A DNA stretch of 10,582 bases from Chloroflexota bacterium (GCA_027296805.1 JAPUIR010000014.1:1-10582), one strand, 5' to 3'; positions 1 through 6,728 are shown, numbered from the stretch's first letter. Translations and numbers: made by a program. The notes: a model not told the origin generated them from the sequence alone.

Positions 1-25
1 AGCGCGGCCGCTCGAGCCGCAAGTA

Positions 26-114
26 GCCACATCCGTCGCCCGCTGTCACCGTTAAAAGGAACCGGACCGCGCGAGGCACCTCCGAATGGGATTGGCGGAG
101 ATAGATGAGTGGGG
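26..114 (+). repeat. Tandem duplication, copy 1 (91-bp period)
   Basis: This 89-bp segment recurs at 117-205 with one internal difference (t81 against c172) and a 91-bp period. The copy ends in a possible ribosome-binding and start context, GGAG followed by ATAG and an ATG at 105. From that ATG only a 13-codon frame runs, stopping at TAA 144-146 inside copy 2. The similarity does not continue left of 26, so only two copies are present. The near-identity suggests a recent duplication, or possibly an assembly artefact close to the window edge. Confidence 0.92.
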
Positions 115-116
115 GC

Positions 117-205
117 GCCACATCCGTCGCCCGCTGTCACCGTTAAAAGGAACCGGACCGCGCGAGGCACCCCCGAATGGGATTGGCGGAGATAGATGAG
201 TGGGG
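117..205 (+). repeat. Tandem duplication, copy 2 (91-bp period)
   Basis: Second copy of the 26-114 unit, with one mismatch. Its terminal ATG at 196 opens a 104-codon frame that runs 140 bases into the helix-turn-helix gene at 371. That frame has no recognisable family features, so I do not call it a gene. The duplication lies entirely in the upstream region of that gene, where it could duplicate regulatory sites or a leader. Confidence 0.92.
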
Positions 206-370
206 CCCCTGGGCCAAATTCTGGAAAGTTTCCTAAAGGCGCTGTCTACGTGCTGCTCCGTCGGGGTGACGATGGACACCGCGCCCAGGGAGAAAACCGC
301 GTCAGCGCCAACTGGGGGCCTCTGGTGGGCTTATATCGATCACTTGGTCAGCGTTTGTTAGGCTGTCGGC
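206..370. other. Non-coding region upstream of the helix-turn-helix gene
   Basis: I see no supported gene from the left edge to 370. Besides the duplication, the region holds an 11-bp inverted repeat at 223-233 (five-base arms GGAAA/TTTCC around one central base) and a GGGGCCCC palindrome at 202-209 bridging the end of copy 2. An AT-rich, -10-like TTATAT lies at 331-336 with no convincing -35 partner. Either palindrome could be an operator, but nothing here proves it. Confidence 0.3.
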
Positions 371-913
371 ATGTCAACACGTTGGACGGACCACGACCGC
401 GCACGAGCCCTTGCTGCGTTGGAAATGAACGAGGGCAACGTCGCCCGAACAGCACGGGAAGTTGGAGTTCCCCGCCCCACGATTGCGTCGTGGCGGGATC
501 GCGCCATTGAGCAGGGCGAAGAGTTGCCCATGCCAGCCGATCACAAGACGGATTGGAAGGCAGTCCGTGAGGAAGCGGGGCAGTTGTTCGCGGCCAATGC
601 CATGACCGCGGCCGAGATCGTGCGCGACAACCTGGAGAAGCTCAAGGGCCAAGACCTGAAGGTGGGCGATCTCCAACGCGTGGCGATCATCAGCGGCATC
701 CAGAGTGACAAGGCGTACGACCTCTTGGTCGGACGGCGGGGCGCGGAGTTCAACGTCAACGTCGATGCCCGCTCCGTCCACTACCCCGCCCTCGAAGCGC
801 TCAGCACGGACGAGCTGCGGGCGCTGATCGCCCGCGAGGCAGCCCGCACGGACGCGGCGGCGGCACCGACTCCCATCCGCCCCGGCCTCCAGGCGGGGGG
901 CCCGGGGGGCTGA
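371..913 (+). CDS. Helix-turn-helix protein, small-terminase-subunit-like (phage-related)
   Basis: A 180-aa protein with a probable DNA-binding helix-turn-helix at residues 23-42 (NVARTAREVGVPRPTIASW). An alpha-helical middle part follows (about 62-120) with a DK-x3-LL segment (SDKAYDLLVG) like those in phage small-terminase-like and transposon-associated helix-turn-helix proteins. The tail carries LSTDELRALIAREAART and then a low-complexity Ala/Pro/Gly end. ATG 371 is the only sensible start: an in-frame TAG lies at 359-361, and the preceding ribosome-binding site is weak. In phages such proteins recognise packaging sites; in decayed elements they may be leftover. No large terminase is in view. 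The reading frame ends just after a G-rich run (896-910), where a one-base length change could fuse it to the downstream zinc-ribbon frame. The DNA-binding role is fairly secure; the terminase role is an inference. Confidence 0.72.
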   Translation: MSTRWTDHDRARALAALEMNEGNVARTAREVGVPRPTIASWRDRAIEQGEELPMPADHKTDWKAVREEAGQLFAANAMTAAEIVRDNLEKLKGQDLKVGDLQRVAIISGIQSDKAYDLLVGRRGAEFNVNVDARSVHYPALEALSTDELRALIAREAARTDAAAAPTPIRPGLQAGGPGG

Positions 914-947
914 TCCGTCGGGGAGCGCGCCAACGACGGAGCGTGAA

Positions 948-1115
948 GTGTGTGGCCTGTACCACTACTGGCAGTTGGGGTTGCCCGTAAAGGGCGTCGT
1001 CACGGGTCGTTGTCTGCATTGCCGGCGGCTCTACAAGCGGAAGGGACCGGTGTTGCGGACTGGAATCTCTCGGTGGAGCAGGAACGGCGCTGGAACGATG
1101 CGCCCGCGCCCCTGA
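948..1115 (+). CDS. Small zinc-ribbon-like protein (55 aa)
   Basis: A short frame starting at GTG 948 and ending at TGA 1113-1115. A GGAG at 938-941 lies six bases before the GTG, which is suitable spacing. The N-terminal half reads VCGLYHYWQLGLPVKG, then VVTGRCLHCRRLYKRKG. This gives a C-x3-H-x-W segment followed by G-x-C-x2-C, the layout of small zinc-binding HxW/CxxC proteins that I associate with Chloroflexota and their phages. The C-terminal half is basic (Arg-rich) and unremarkable, so the true product may be shorter or decayed. The same frame is open upstream through the preceding gene's stop, so it could also be a C-terminal domain separated by a frameshift in the G-rich run near 900. 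Function unknown; DNA or RNA binding is a guess. Confidence 0.45.
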   Translation: MCGLYHYWQLGLPVKGVVTGRCLHCRRLYKRKGPVLRTGISRWSRNGAGTMRPRP

Positions 1116-1203
1116 ACGACTGGTAGAGGCCGAGATTCTGGGTCTCCTAACTGGACATTTTCTGAACTGCTCCCCTACTGACAAGCACTGCGCATATCTC
1201 GGG

Positions 1204-1252
1204 CTGCCTTCCAAGCAGGTGGCCGCGGGTTCAATTCCCGTCCCCCGCTCCA
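1204..1252 (+). tRNA. tRNA-Gly(TCC) 3' fragment, probable att site
   Basis: The sequence has a tRNA 3' half. The anticodon loop CTTCCAA is at 1208-1214 with anticodon TCC. The 3' strand of the anticodon stem GCAGG is at 1215-1219 and a five-base variable loop at 1220-1224. The T stem GCGGG/CCCGT encloses the loop TTCAATT (1225-1241). The 3' acceptor strand CCCCCGC is at 1242-1248, then discriminator T and encoded CCA at 1250-1252. The 5' anticodon stem pairs at four of five positions, failing only at the outermost (G1203 against G1219). No D arm and no 5' acceptor strand (GCGGGGG expected) lie upstream. The homology therefore stops in the anticodon stem, as expected for a crossover junction. 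It cannot make a functional tRNA alone. Confidence 0.85.
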
Positions 1253-1323
1253 CACCTCACTCGCACCGGCACCACACTGGCAAGGTTGGCCCGATCATGC
1301 GTCCTCGCGACGCTGGCCCACGT

Positions 1324-1349
1324 GGGGCGGGTTCGATTAGGCTCGCCCC
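1324..1349 (+). other. GC-rich hairpin upstream of the amidohydrolase
   Basis: An inverted repeat GGGGCGGG/GCTCGCCCC-type forms an eight-pair stem (one G-T pair) around a ten-base loop, 21 bases before the amidohydrolase ATG. No T tract follows, so it is not a standard intrinsic terminator. It may be residual tRNA-downstream structure or a 5' untranslated hairpin. Confidence 0.3.
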
Positions 1350-1370
1350 GCGCCTGAGAGGGGTGTCGTG

Positions 1371-2978
1371 ATGGCTGAGAACGCGGACGTGATCTTCAGC
1401 GGGGGCGTGGTGCATACGGTGGATGCGGAGAATCGCGTCGCCGAGGCGGTCGCGATCGCCGGGGACCGCATCCTGGCGGTGGGGTCGAACGCAACGGTCT
1501 TGGGCCACGCCGGACCCGCGACGCGGCGGGTCGACCTCCAGGGGCGCTCGCTGACGCCAGGGTTTATCGACGCACACGCGCACTTTGTGTTCGTGGGGAG
1601 CGGCAGCGACTCGATCGACTGCAAGGCGGCGGGGATGGGCAGCATCAGTGCGATCGTCGAAGCCGTGCGGCAGCGGGCGGCGTCGACCGCGGCGGGGAGT
1701 TGGATCCGGGGCTGGGGCTACGACCATTCCCGACTTGAGGAGCAGCGCCACCCGAACCGGTTCGATCTCGACCTGGCGTCCCCAGACCATCCGGTCGTGC
1801 TGACGCGAACCTGTGGCCACATCCTGGCTTGGAACACCCGCGCAATGGAGCTTGCCGGGCTCACGGACCAGGAGACGGATCCCGAGGGTGGGCGCTACGA
1901 CCGCGACGAGCGCGGGCTGCTGGGCGTGAGTTACGAGCGGGCCAACGATCGGATCCAGGCCGCATCGACGCTGACGGCGGAGGAGATCCGGAGGTCGTTG
2001 GGCGCGGCGAATCAAGCTTATCTGGCCTCCGGGTGCACATCGGTGCACGACGCGGCAGGGCTGACGGGTCGCCCGATGGACATCGCGACTTCGATGGTGG
2101 CGGCGGGCGAACTCCAGGTTCGGCTTTACGCGTTCGCCACCGTCAACGCTGCCGATCACGCACTGACGGGGTTGCTGCCGTCCGGCGTGCGTTCGGGGTT
2201 CGGGGACGAGCGGCTGCGGCTCGGCGCTTTCAAGGTGATCACGGACGGCTCCAGCTCGGGGCCGACGGCGGCGACGCGCGAGCCGTACACGTCGGATCCG
2301 TCGGACTCGGGGATCGCGTACTGGGAGCAGGACGATCTGGATGCCTTGCTGGAGCGCGCGCATCGGGCGGGCTGGCAATGCACGGTGCACGCGGTGGGCG
2401 ATCGGGGCATCGAACAGACGTTGGACGCGATGGAGCGGGCGCAGGCGGCGTTCCCGCGCGATGGCTTGCGTCACCGCATCGAACACTGCGGTATCACGCC
2501 GCCCGACCTGCAGGCACGCGTGATCCGACAAGGGATCGTGCCGGTGATGCAGCCCGCGTTCTTCTGGGAGTTCGGCGATGGCTACATCCGCAACTACGGA
2601 CGAGAGCGCGCGGACGTGATGTTCCCGGCCAAGTCTCTGATCGAGGCTGGGGTACCGGTGGCGGGATCGTCAGACGCGCCCGTGACCGACTACCGCCCGC
2701 TGTTCGGGGTGGAGCAGGCGTTGACCCGCGCCACGATGGCGGGGGATGTCTGTGGCCCGGACGAGCGGGTGGATCTCGACACGGCACTGCGCATGCACAC
2801 GATCAACGGGGCGTACGCCTCGTTCGAGGAGGAGCTGAAGGGCAGTATCGAGCCGGGCAAGCTCGCCGACCTGGCGATCGTCGACGCCGATCTGCGAAAG
2901 GTCCCCGCGACCGAGCTACGGGACCTGCCGGTGTCGATGACCTGGGTGGGTGGACGGTTGGTCTCCGAGGCGCCCTAG
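1371..2978 (+). CDS. Amidohydrolase family protein, YtcJ/NfdA-like (Amidohydro_3)
   Basis: A 535-aa cytoplasmic metal-dependent hydrolase of the amidohydrolase superfamily, YtcJ-like branch, which includes N-substituted formamide deformylase. Visible motifs, in order: the HxH metal site in GFIDAHAHF (His69, His71); the NTRAMELAG segment of this branch; Lys288 in AFKVITDGSSSGPTAA, the likely carbamylated-lysine region; HAVGD (His340); RHRIEHCG (His372); GSSDAP (Asp435); and the closing GSIEPGKLADLAIVDADL that returns the chain to the small beta domain. All expected metal ligands appear intact and the length is typical. I chose ATG 1371 over the adjacent GTG 1368 because GAGAGGGG at 1356-1363 is better spaced from it. 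The stop is 12 bases from the convergent stop of the membrane-protein gene. The substrate (amide, formamide or cyclic imide) cannot be read from the sequence. It is the first host gene after the att-like tRNA fragment. Confidence 0.93.
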   Translation: MAENADVIFSGGVVHTVDAENRVAEAVAIAGDRILAVGSNATVLGHAGPATRRVDLQGRSLTPGFIDAHAHFVFVGSGSDSIDCKAAGMGSISAIVEAVRQRAASTAAGSWIRGWGYDHSRLEEQRHPNRFDLDLASPDHPVVLTRTCGHILAWNTRAMELAGLTDQETDPEGGRYDRDERGLLGVSYERANDRIQAASTLTAEEIRRSLGAANQAYLASGCTSVHDAAGLTGRPMDIATSMVAAGELQVRLYAFATVNAADHALTGLLPSGVRSGFGDERLRLGAFKVITDGSSSGPTAATREPYTSDPSDSGIAYWEQDDLDALLERAHRAGWQCTVHAVGDRGIEQTLDAMERAQAAFPRDGLRHRIEHCGITPPDLQARVIRQGIVPVMQPAFFWEFGDGYIRNYGRERADVMFPAKSLIEAGVPVAGSSDAPVTDYRPLFGVEQALTRATMAGDVCGPDERVDLDTALRMHTINGAYASFEEELKGSIEPGKLADLAIVDADLRKVPATELRDLPVSMTWVGGRLVSEAP

Positions 2979-2990
2979 CTCCGAGACACG

Positions 2991-3254
2991 CTAGTCGCCG
3001 CCCTCGGAATCCTTGCCTTCAAGGCGGTCGAGCCGGCTGAAGATGTCGTAGTCGACTTGCTGATGCCCGAGCACAACGTTGAGGAGGATGCCGAGGCCCA
3101 GGGCGATGCCGCCGACGATGATGATGACGTCCTCGCCGCTGGCGGCCCCCGCGGCGAGCAAGATCGCACCGATAGTCGCGCCTAAGCCCGAGAGTACGGG
3201 AGCCGCGTGCCCGGCCTCGTCCGTTGCAAGTCGCTGAAGTGCGCGTCTGCGCAT
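2991..3254 (-). CDS. Small two-helix membrane protein, unknown function
   Basis: An 87-aa protein. A basic N-terminus (MRRRALQRLATDEAGH) is followed by two hydrophobic stretches at about residues 19-38 (APVLSGLGATIGAILLAAGA) and 43-62, joined by a short acidic turn (SGED). A charged cytoplasmic-type tail ends in KDSEGGD. This predicts a helical hairpin in the inner membrane, probably with both ends inside. The ATG at 3254 has a strong GGAGGG five bases upstream (minus strand, 3260-3265). It is the last gene of the minus-strand run, 45 bases after the phosphotransferase stop, and converges on the amidohydrolase. The family is not recognised. The first helix next to a DEAGH segment slightly resembles pilin-like or TadE-like N-termini, but I would not assign it. 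Confidence 0.72.
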   Translation of the reverse strand: MRRRALQRLATDEAGHAAPVLSGLGATIGAILLAAGAASGEDVIIIVGGIALGLGILLNVVLGHQQVDYDIFSRLDRLEGKDSEGGD

Positions 3255-3299
3255 GAGAACCCTCCGAATCGTCTTCGAACCAGTCCGACCGCGTTCAGG

Positions 3300-4247
3300 C
3301 TAGCGTAATCGTATGGCTAGGGAATGGACATAGGCATCGAGGCGCAAGACCGCTATAGGGAGGGTGAGGTCGGAGCGACCGGTGTCGTGCCACTGCGCAA
3401 GGTCGGGAGGGGTGGGCGCGAACTCCAGGGCGGCGCGGCAGTCCCAGAAGAGTTGGTGGGGCTGATCGCCGAGCAGGCGGAGGCAGGCATCGAGGAAGCC
3501 GTTGGCGGCGTCGAGGCCGAAGAGGACGGCCAGGTTGACCCGGCCATGGCCGATATCGATGCCGGGCGGTCCGAAGGAGGCGTTGACCCAGTCGACGATG
3601 CCGGTCAGCTTGCCCCGGGCCCAGACGACGTTGCCGGGGTGGTAGTCGCGGTGGATGAAGGTGGCCTGGACCGGGGACGGATCGTGCCGGGCGGCTGCGA
3701 TGATCGCAGCCCAAGCGTCGGGCTGATCCGACCAGGCGGGGACCTGCAGGGTGTCGAGAGCGACGTAACTGAAGTAGGGCCGCGTCTTCTTGAAGCGCCG
3801 GTCGACCTTGGTGCGGTGAACGGCGGGCAACACCGCCGCCATCTGATCGACGTACGGTCCGAGGTCTGTTGGCGCGACATCGATGCCGCCGGGGAGTCGG
3901 GACATGAGGACGGCGGGCGCATCACAATGCGCACCGCTGGGGTCGACGGCGAGGAGGCGCGGGGCAGCTACCTCGCTGGTGGCCAGGAGTTTGAGGGTGG
4001 ATGCTTCACGGGCGGCGAGATCGGGTTCGCGCTGGAGCCAATCGGAGCGGACGTAGCGGCGCAGGACGGTTCGAATCAGCTCTCCGTCAGGGTTGCGGAG
4101 GTTGATCGCGTGGGTCGCGCTGGCGGTGCCGCCGCGCAGTCGACGGAGGCTGGCGACTCGGGTGCCGGGTGGCTGGTGCCGCAGAACCCAGTCGAGCGCG
4201 TCCGGCCCCGGCCTCTGTCGGAGCACAGCATCGAGCGCGTGGTCCAT
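3300..4247 (-). CDS. Phosphotransferase, APH/aminoglycoside-kinase-like family
   Basis: A 315-aa protein of the APH (eukaryotic-kinase-like) fold. The nucleotide-binding loop region is LRGGTASATHAI (about 37-48). The catalytic loop is FIHRDYHPGN, with His199, the catalytic base Asp201 and Asn206. The metal-binding IVDW (Asp219) is followed by GPPGIDIGH. These are the diagnostic Brenner and metal motifs and all are intact. Despite the family name, many such enzymes phosphorylate metabolites; LvaA and the ACAD10/11 kinase domains act on hydroxyacyl-CoA. The neighbouring CoA-transferase makes such a role worth considering, but no acyl-CoA dehydrogenase is nearby. I chose ATG 4247. A TTG at 4271 would add eight residues and lie 15 bases from the preceding stop; neither start has a strong ribosome-binding site. 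A resistance function is not implied. Confidence 0.9.
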   Translation of the reverse strand: MDHALDAVLRQRPGPDALDWVLRHQPPGTRVASLRRLRGGTASATHAINLRNPDGELIRTVLRRYVRSDWLQREPDLAAREASTLKLLATSEVAAPRLLAVDPSGAHCDAPAVLMSRLPGGIDVAPTDLGPYVDQMAAVLPAVHRTKVDRRFKKTRPYFSYVALDTLQVPAWSDQPDAWAAIIAAARHDPSPVQATFIHRDYHPGNVVWARGKLTGIVDWVNASFGPPGIDIGHGRVNLAVLFGLDAANGFLDACLRLLGDQPHQLFWDCRAALEFAPTPPDLAQWHDTGRSDLTLPIAVLRLDAYVHSLAIRLR

Positions 4248-4286
4248 CCGCCTAGGGTAAGCGTCATGCAATCGCGAGCGAACGGA

Positions 4287-6728
4287 TCAGTCCAGGGCGC
4301 CCGCCGCCGCCAGCTCCGCGACCCGATCGTCGTCGTAGCCCAAGATGCCTTGCAGGATCTCCTGATTGTGCTGGCCGCAGGTGGGACCGCTGCGCTGCAT
4401 TTGCGCGGGGGTTCGGCTGAGCACGAAGCGCGAGGCCTCGATGATCGTTTCGCCGTGGATGGGGTGGGGCAGTCGCGCGAAGTGACCGCGGTGCTGGAGC
4501 TGCGTATCTTCCAGCGCGGTTGAGCTTCGCAACGCTGCGGCGGCTGGGATGCCGTGGCCTTGAAGGGTCCGCTCGGCCTCTTCGGCTTCGCGGCCGCAGG
4601 TCCAGACGGCGATCGCCTCGTCCAAGGCGCTCGTGCGCGAGAGCCGTCCTTCGAGGGTTTGGTACTCGGCGGCGTCGCGGAGATCCGCGCGATCGATACA
4701 GGTGCAGAGCGCCTGCCAGTCCCGATCGTCGCGGCAGGCGATCGCGATCCAGCGGTCGTCGCCCTGGCAGGGGTAGACGCCGTGTGGAGCCATTTGCGGG
4801 TCGTGATTTGCGTTGCGGTTCGCGGCGTGGCCGTTGATGTCGTAGTCGAGTAGGGCGGGCGCCATGAAGTGGAGGGACGCTTCGATCTGGGACTGATCGA
4901 TGTACTGCCCTTGGCCGGTCCGACGGCGGTGATCCAGGGCGGCCATCAGGGCCGCGACCGTGAAGCGGGGCGAGACGTAATCGGTGTAGGCACCGGCCGG
5001 GCCGGCTGGCGGTCGGTCGGGGTATCCGGCGAGTTGGATGAAGCCGCCCGCGGCGGCACCCATCGTGCCGAAGCCGGCGACCCCGGAGTAGGGGCCCGTT
5101 TGCCCGAAGAGGCAGCTACTGAGTGCGATCACGCTGGGATTGATCGCAGAGAGAGCCTCGTAGTCCAGGCCCCAGCGCTGCATGGCGCCGGGGGAGAAGG
5201 ATTCGCAGACGGCGTCCGCCCAGCGCACGAGGTCCTTCGCCACCTCGCGGGCCTCGGGGGTGGCCATGTTCAGGGTCAGGCCCAGTTTGTTGCCATTGAG
5301 ATTCTCGAAGAGGCCGGAGTTTTCGAGTCCGGGCACGCCCCCGTGGAAGGGGGCGATGGTGCGCGCGGTCTCGGGCCGCCGGGTGGACTCGACGCGGACG
5401 ATGGTGGCGCCGTAGTCGGCCAGGACCCGCGTGGCGGCCGGTCCGGCCATGACCCACATGAAGTCAAGGATCTTGACGTCGGCCAGGGGCAGGCCGTTGG
5501 GACCGTCGGGAATGGGCTGGGCTGAGAATGAGGCGTCGGCGATCTCCGCCAGGACCTCGTCGCTGTGTTGGCCCAGCAGGGGGGCGGGTCGCCGATAGCT
5601 CAAGGGCTGGAGGTGCGGTCTCACGAACGCACCGGGGTAGTTGGCCGTGCCCCCGTCGGGTCGTTCGACCGGGGTCCAGTACTCGCGGTGTGCCAGGTTG
5701 GCATTCTCGATCATGTCGGGAATTGTGGAGACGGGGACGATCAGTAACCTGCGCTCGCGGCCGGCGGCGAACAGCTCTTCCTTGGTCCTCGAGCTCGTGA
5801 ACTCGGCGATGATGCCCTTGACCTCCTCGAACTCGGCGAAAGGGATCTGGCCGGTGAGGAGGCCGTCGGCGTAGCCGAGCCAGTCGGTGTCGCGCAGGGC
5901 CTGGTCGCAGGCTCCCTCCTCGTACATCCAGTCCATCAGGCGCTGGGTGAAGGGACCAACGGCGGTGCCGAAGAGATGGGTGAGGGAGATGAAGCCGTCC
6001 TTGGCGGGCCAGACGAAGCGTGCGTTGAGACCGCCCAGAGAGATACCGCCCGAGGCGCGGATCACCTCGGGACCACCCAGGGGCACGCCCAGCATCTGTG
6101 ATGCGCAGGCCTGGTTGAGCGACTGCTGGATCGAGATGTCGATGTGCTGACCGAGGCCGGAGCGATGGCGTTCATGCAAGGCGATCAAGGCCGCGCCGGC
6201 GGCGTCGGCGCCACCGTGCTGGTAGGCCTGCGGCACCGTGGTGCGGACGGGGGCGCGGTCCAGGTCGCCGGTCATGTGGAGGAATCCCGAGGCCGCGTGG
6301 AGGGTGAGGTCAGTGGCGGCGTCGTTAGCTTTCGGGCCAGTGCTGCCGTAGGGGGTGATGGAGACGTGGATCAGTCCGCGGTTGATGGCGGCGAGCTGGG
6401 GGTAGTCGAGCTCAAGGTCCGCCATCCGTCCCGGGGCCGCCGACTCGACTAGGATGTCGGCGGTCGTGACCAGCCGGCGCAGGTCGTCACGGCCCTTCGA
6501 CGTCTCGAGGTCCAAGACGATGCCGCGCTTGTTGCGCGCGTACGCCCACCAGTAAAGCGAGGCGTCCCGATCGCCGTCGCGACCCGCGAGCCAGGGGCCT
6601 TGGTCGCGCGCGGAGGAGCCGCCCGGCGGCTCGATCTGGATCACATCCGCCCCGAGGTCGGCCAGGATCTGACCGCACATGAGCCCGCGTTCGTCGCTGA
6701 GATCGAGTACGCGATATGGGCTGAGCAT
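4287..6728 (-). CDS. Tandem-domain CaiB/BaiF (class III) CoA-transferase
   Basis: An 813-aa protein made of two class III CoA-transferase modules, each close to the length of a single CaiB-type enzyme. Half 1 (about 1-395) opens with YRVLDLSDERG and carries GADVIQIEPPGG, NKRGIVLDLE, GLGQHIDISIQQSL (191-204) and the closing LLGQHSDEVL (about 385-394). Half 2 (about 412-813) opens with ADVKILDFMWVMAGPAATRVLADYG in outline, then NGNKLGLTLNM, GQTGPYSG, GQGQYIDQSQIEASL and the closing CGQHNQEIL. At the position of formyl-CoA transferase Asp169, half 1 has Gln202 and half 2 has Glu616. ATG 6728 is chosen because GGGGAGGG lies eight bases upstream; an in-frame start at 6773 would add 15 atypical residues. 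Such enzymes move CoA between organic acids in the cytoplasm. Marine DddD has the same two-module layout. The substrate is unknown. Confidence 0.93.
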   Translation of the reverse strand: MLSPYRVLDLSDERGLMCGQILADLGADVIQIEPPGGSSARDQGPWLAGRDGDRDASLYWWAYARNKRGIVLDLETSKGRDDLRRLVTTADILVESAAPGRMADLELDYPQLAAINRGLIHVSITPYGSTGPKANDAATDLTLHAASGFLHMTGDLDRAPVRTTVPQAYQHGGADAAGAALIALHERHRSGLGQHIDISIQQSLNQACASQMLGVPLGGPEVIRASGGISLGGLNARFVWPAKDGFISLTHLFGTAVGPFTQRLMDWMYEEGACDQALRDTDWLGYADGLLTGQIPFAEFEEVKGIIAEFTSSRTKEELFAAGRERRLLIVPVSTIPDMIENANLAHREYWTPVERPDGGTANYPGAFVRPHLQPLSYRRPAPLLGQHSDEVLAEIADASFSAQPIPDGPNGLPLADVKILDFMWVMAGPAATRVLADYGATIVRVESTRRPETARTIAPFHGGVPGLENSGLFENLNGNKLGLTLNMATPEAREVAKDLVRWADAVCESFSPGAMQRWGLDYEALSAINPSVIALSSCLFGQTGPYSGVAGFGTMGAAAGGFIQLAGYPDRPPAGPAGAYTDYVSPRFTVAALMAALDHRRRTGQGQYIDQSQIEASLHFMAPALLDYDINGHAANRNANHDPQMAPHGVYPCQGDDRWIAIACRDDRDWQALCTCIDRADLRDAAEYQTLEGRLSRTSALDEAIAVWTCGREAEEAERTLQGHGIPAAAALRSSTALEDTQLQHRGHFARLPHPIHGETIIEASRFVLSRTPAQMQRSGPTCGQHNQEILQGILGYDDDRVAELAAAGALD

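Larger units (their letters stand above)
1..1252. mobile_element. Putative distal end of a tRNA-Gly-integrated element (prophage or integrative element, partial)
   Basis: The right boundary is a 3' tRNA-Gly fragment at 1204-1252, the usual footprint left at the far end of an element integrated in a tRNA 3' half. Left of it lie a small-terminase-like helix-turn-helix protein, a small zinc-ribbon reading frame and a tandem duplication; right of it lie ordinary metabolic genes. Stretches near 210-240 and 1140-1200 look less GC-rich than the flanking metabolic genes. No integrase, large terminase or second att copy is visible. In this geometry the intact tRNA, and usually the integrase, would lie beyond the left edge. 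The element boundary is inferred; the tRNA fragment is seen directly. It could be a decayed remnant. Confidence 0.5.

Noticed and set aside
4..16. Adjacent NotI and XhoI recognition sites (GCGGCCGC and CTCGAG sharing a base), like a cloning linker
   Set aside because: Suggestive of a vector junction, but both are GC-rich words that occur by chance in such a genome and no further vector sequence follows.
196..510. 104-codon plus-strand frame starting at the end of repeat copy 2
   Set aside because: It has a GGAG before the ATG but overlaps the better-supported helix-turn-helix gene by 140 bases and shows no recognisable motif.
1178..1252. Complete tRNA-Gly or an intron-interrupted tRNA
   Set aside because: No D arm or 5' acceptor strand is found just upstream, and the homology break lies in the anticodon stem rather than in the anticodon loop where group I introns insert.
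801..1253. 150-codon minus-strand frame beginning MERGTGIEPAATCLEG
   Set aside because: The RGTGIEPA-CLEG start is a known false-protein signature produced by reading the antisense of a tRNA 3' end; the frame merely runs over the tRNA-Gly fragment and the coding genes beside it.
1324..1349. Intrinsic terminator after the tRNA fragment
   Set aside because: The hairpin is good but has no T tract, so I list it only as a hairpin.
1..1368. CRISPR array suggested by the repeated block at the left end
   Set aside because: Only two long contiguous copies with a 2-base gap; no short repeats with unique spacers and no cas genes.
1257..2531. 424-codon minus-strand frame opposite the amidohydrolase
   Set aside because: Arg- and Pro-rich composition and no family motifs; it is the antisense shadow of a clear amidohydrolase in GC-rich DNA.
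1829..3040. 403-codon plus-strand frame overlapping the amidohydrolase
   Set aside because: Gly/Arg-rich, with no domains, and in a shifted frame over a gene with all catalytic motifs.
3324..4523. 399-codon plus-strand frame opposite the phosphotransferase
   Set aside because: Gly/Val/Glu-rich antisense shadow; the minus strand has the intact HRDxHxGN and IVDW kinase motifs.
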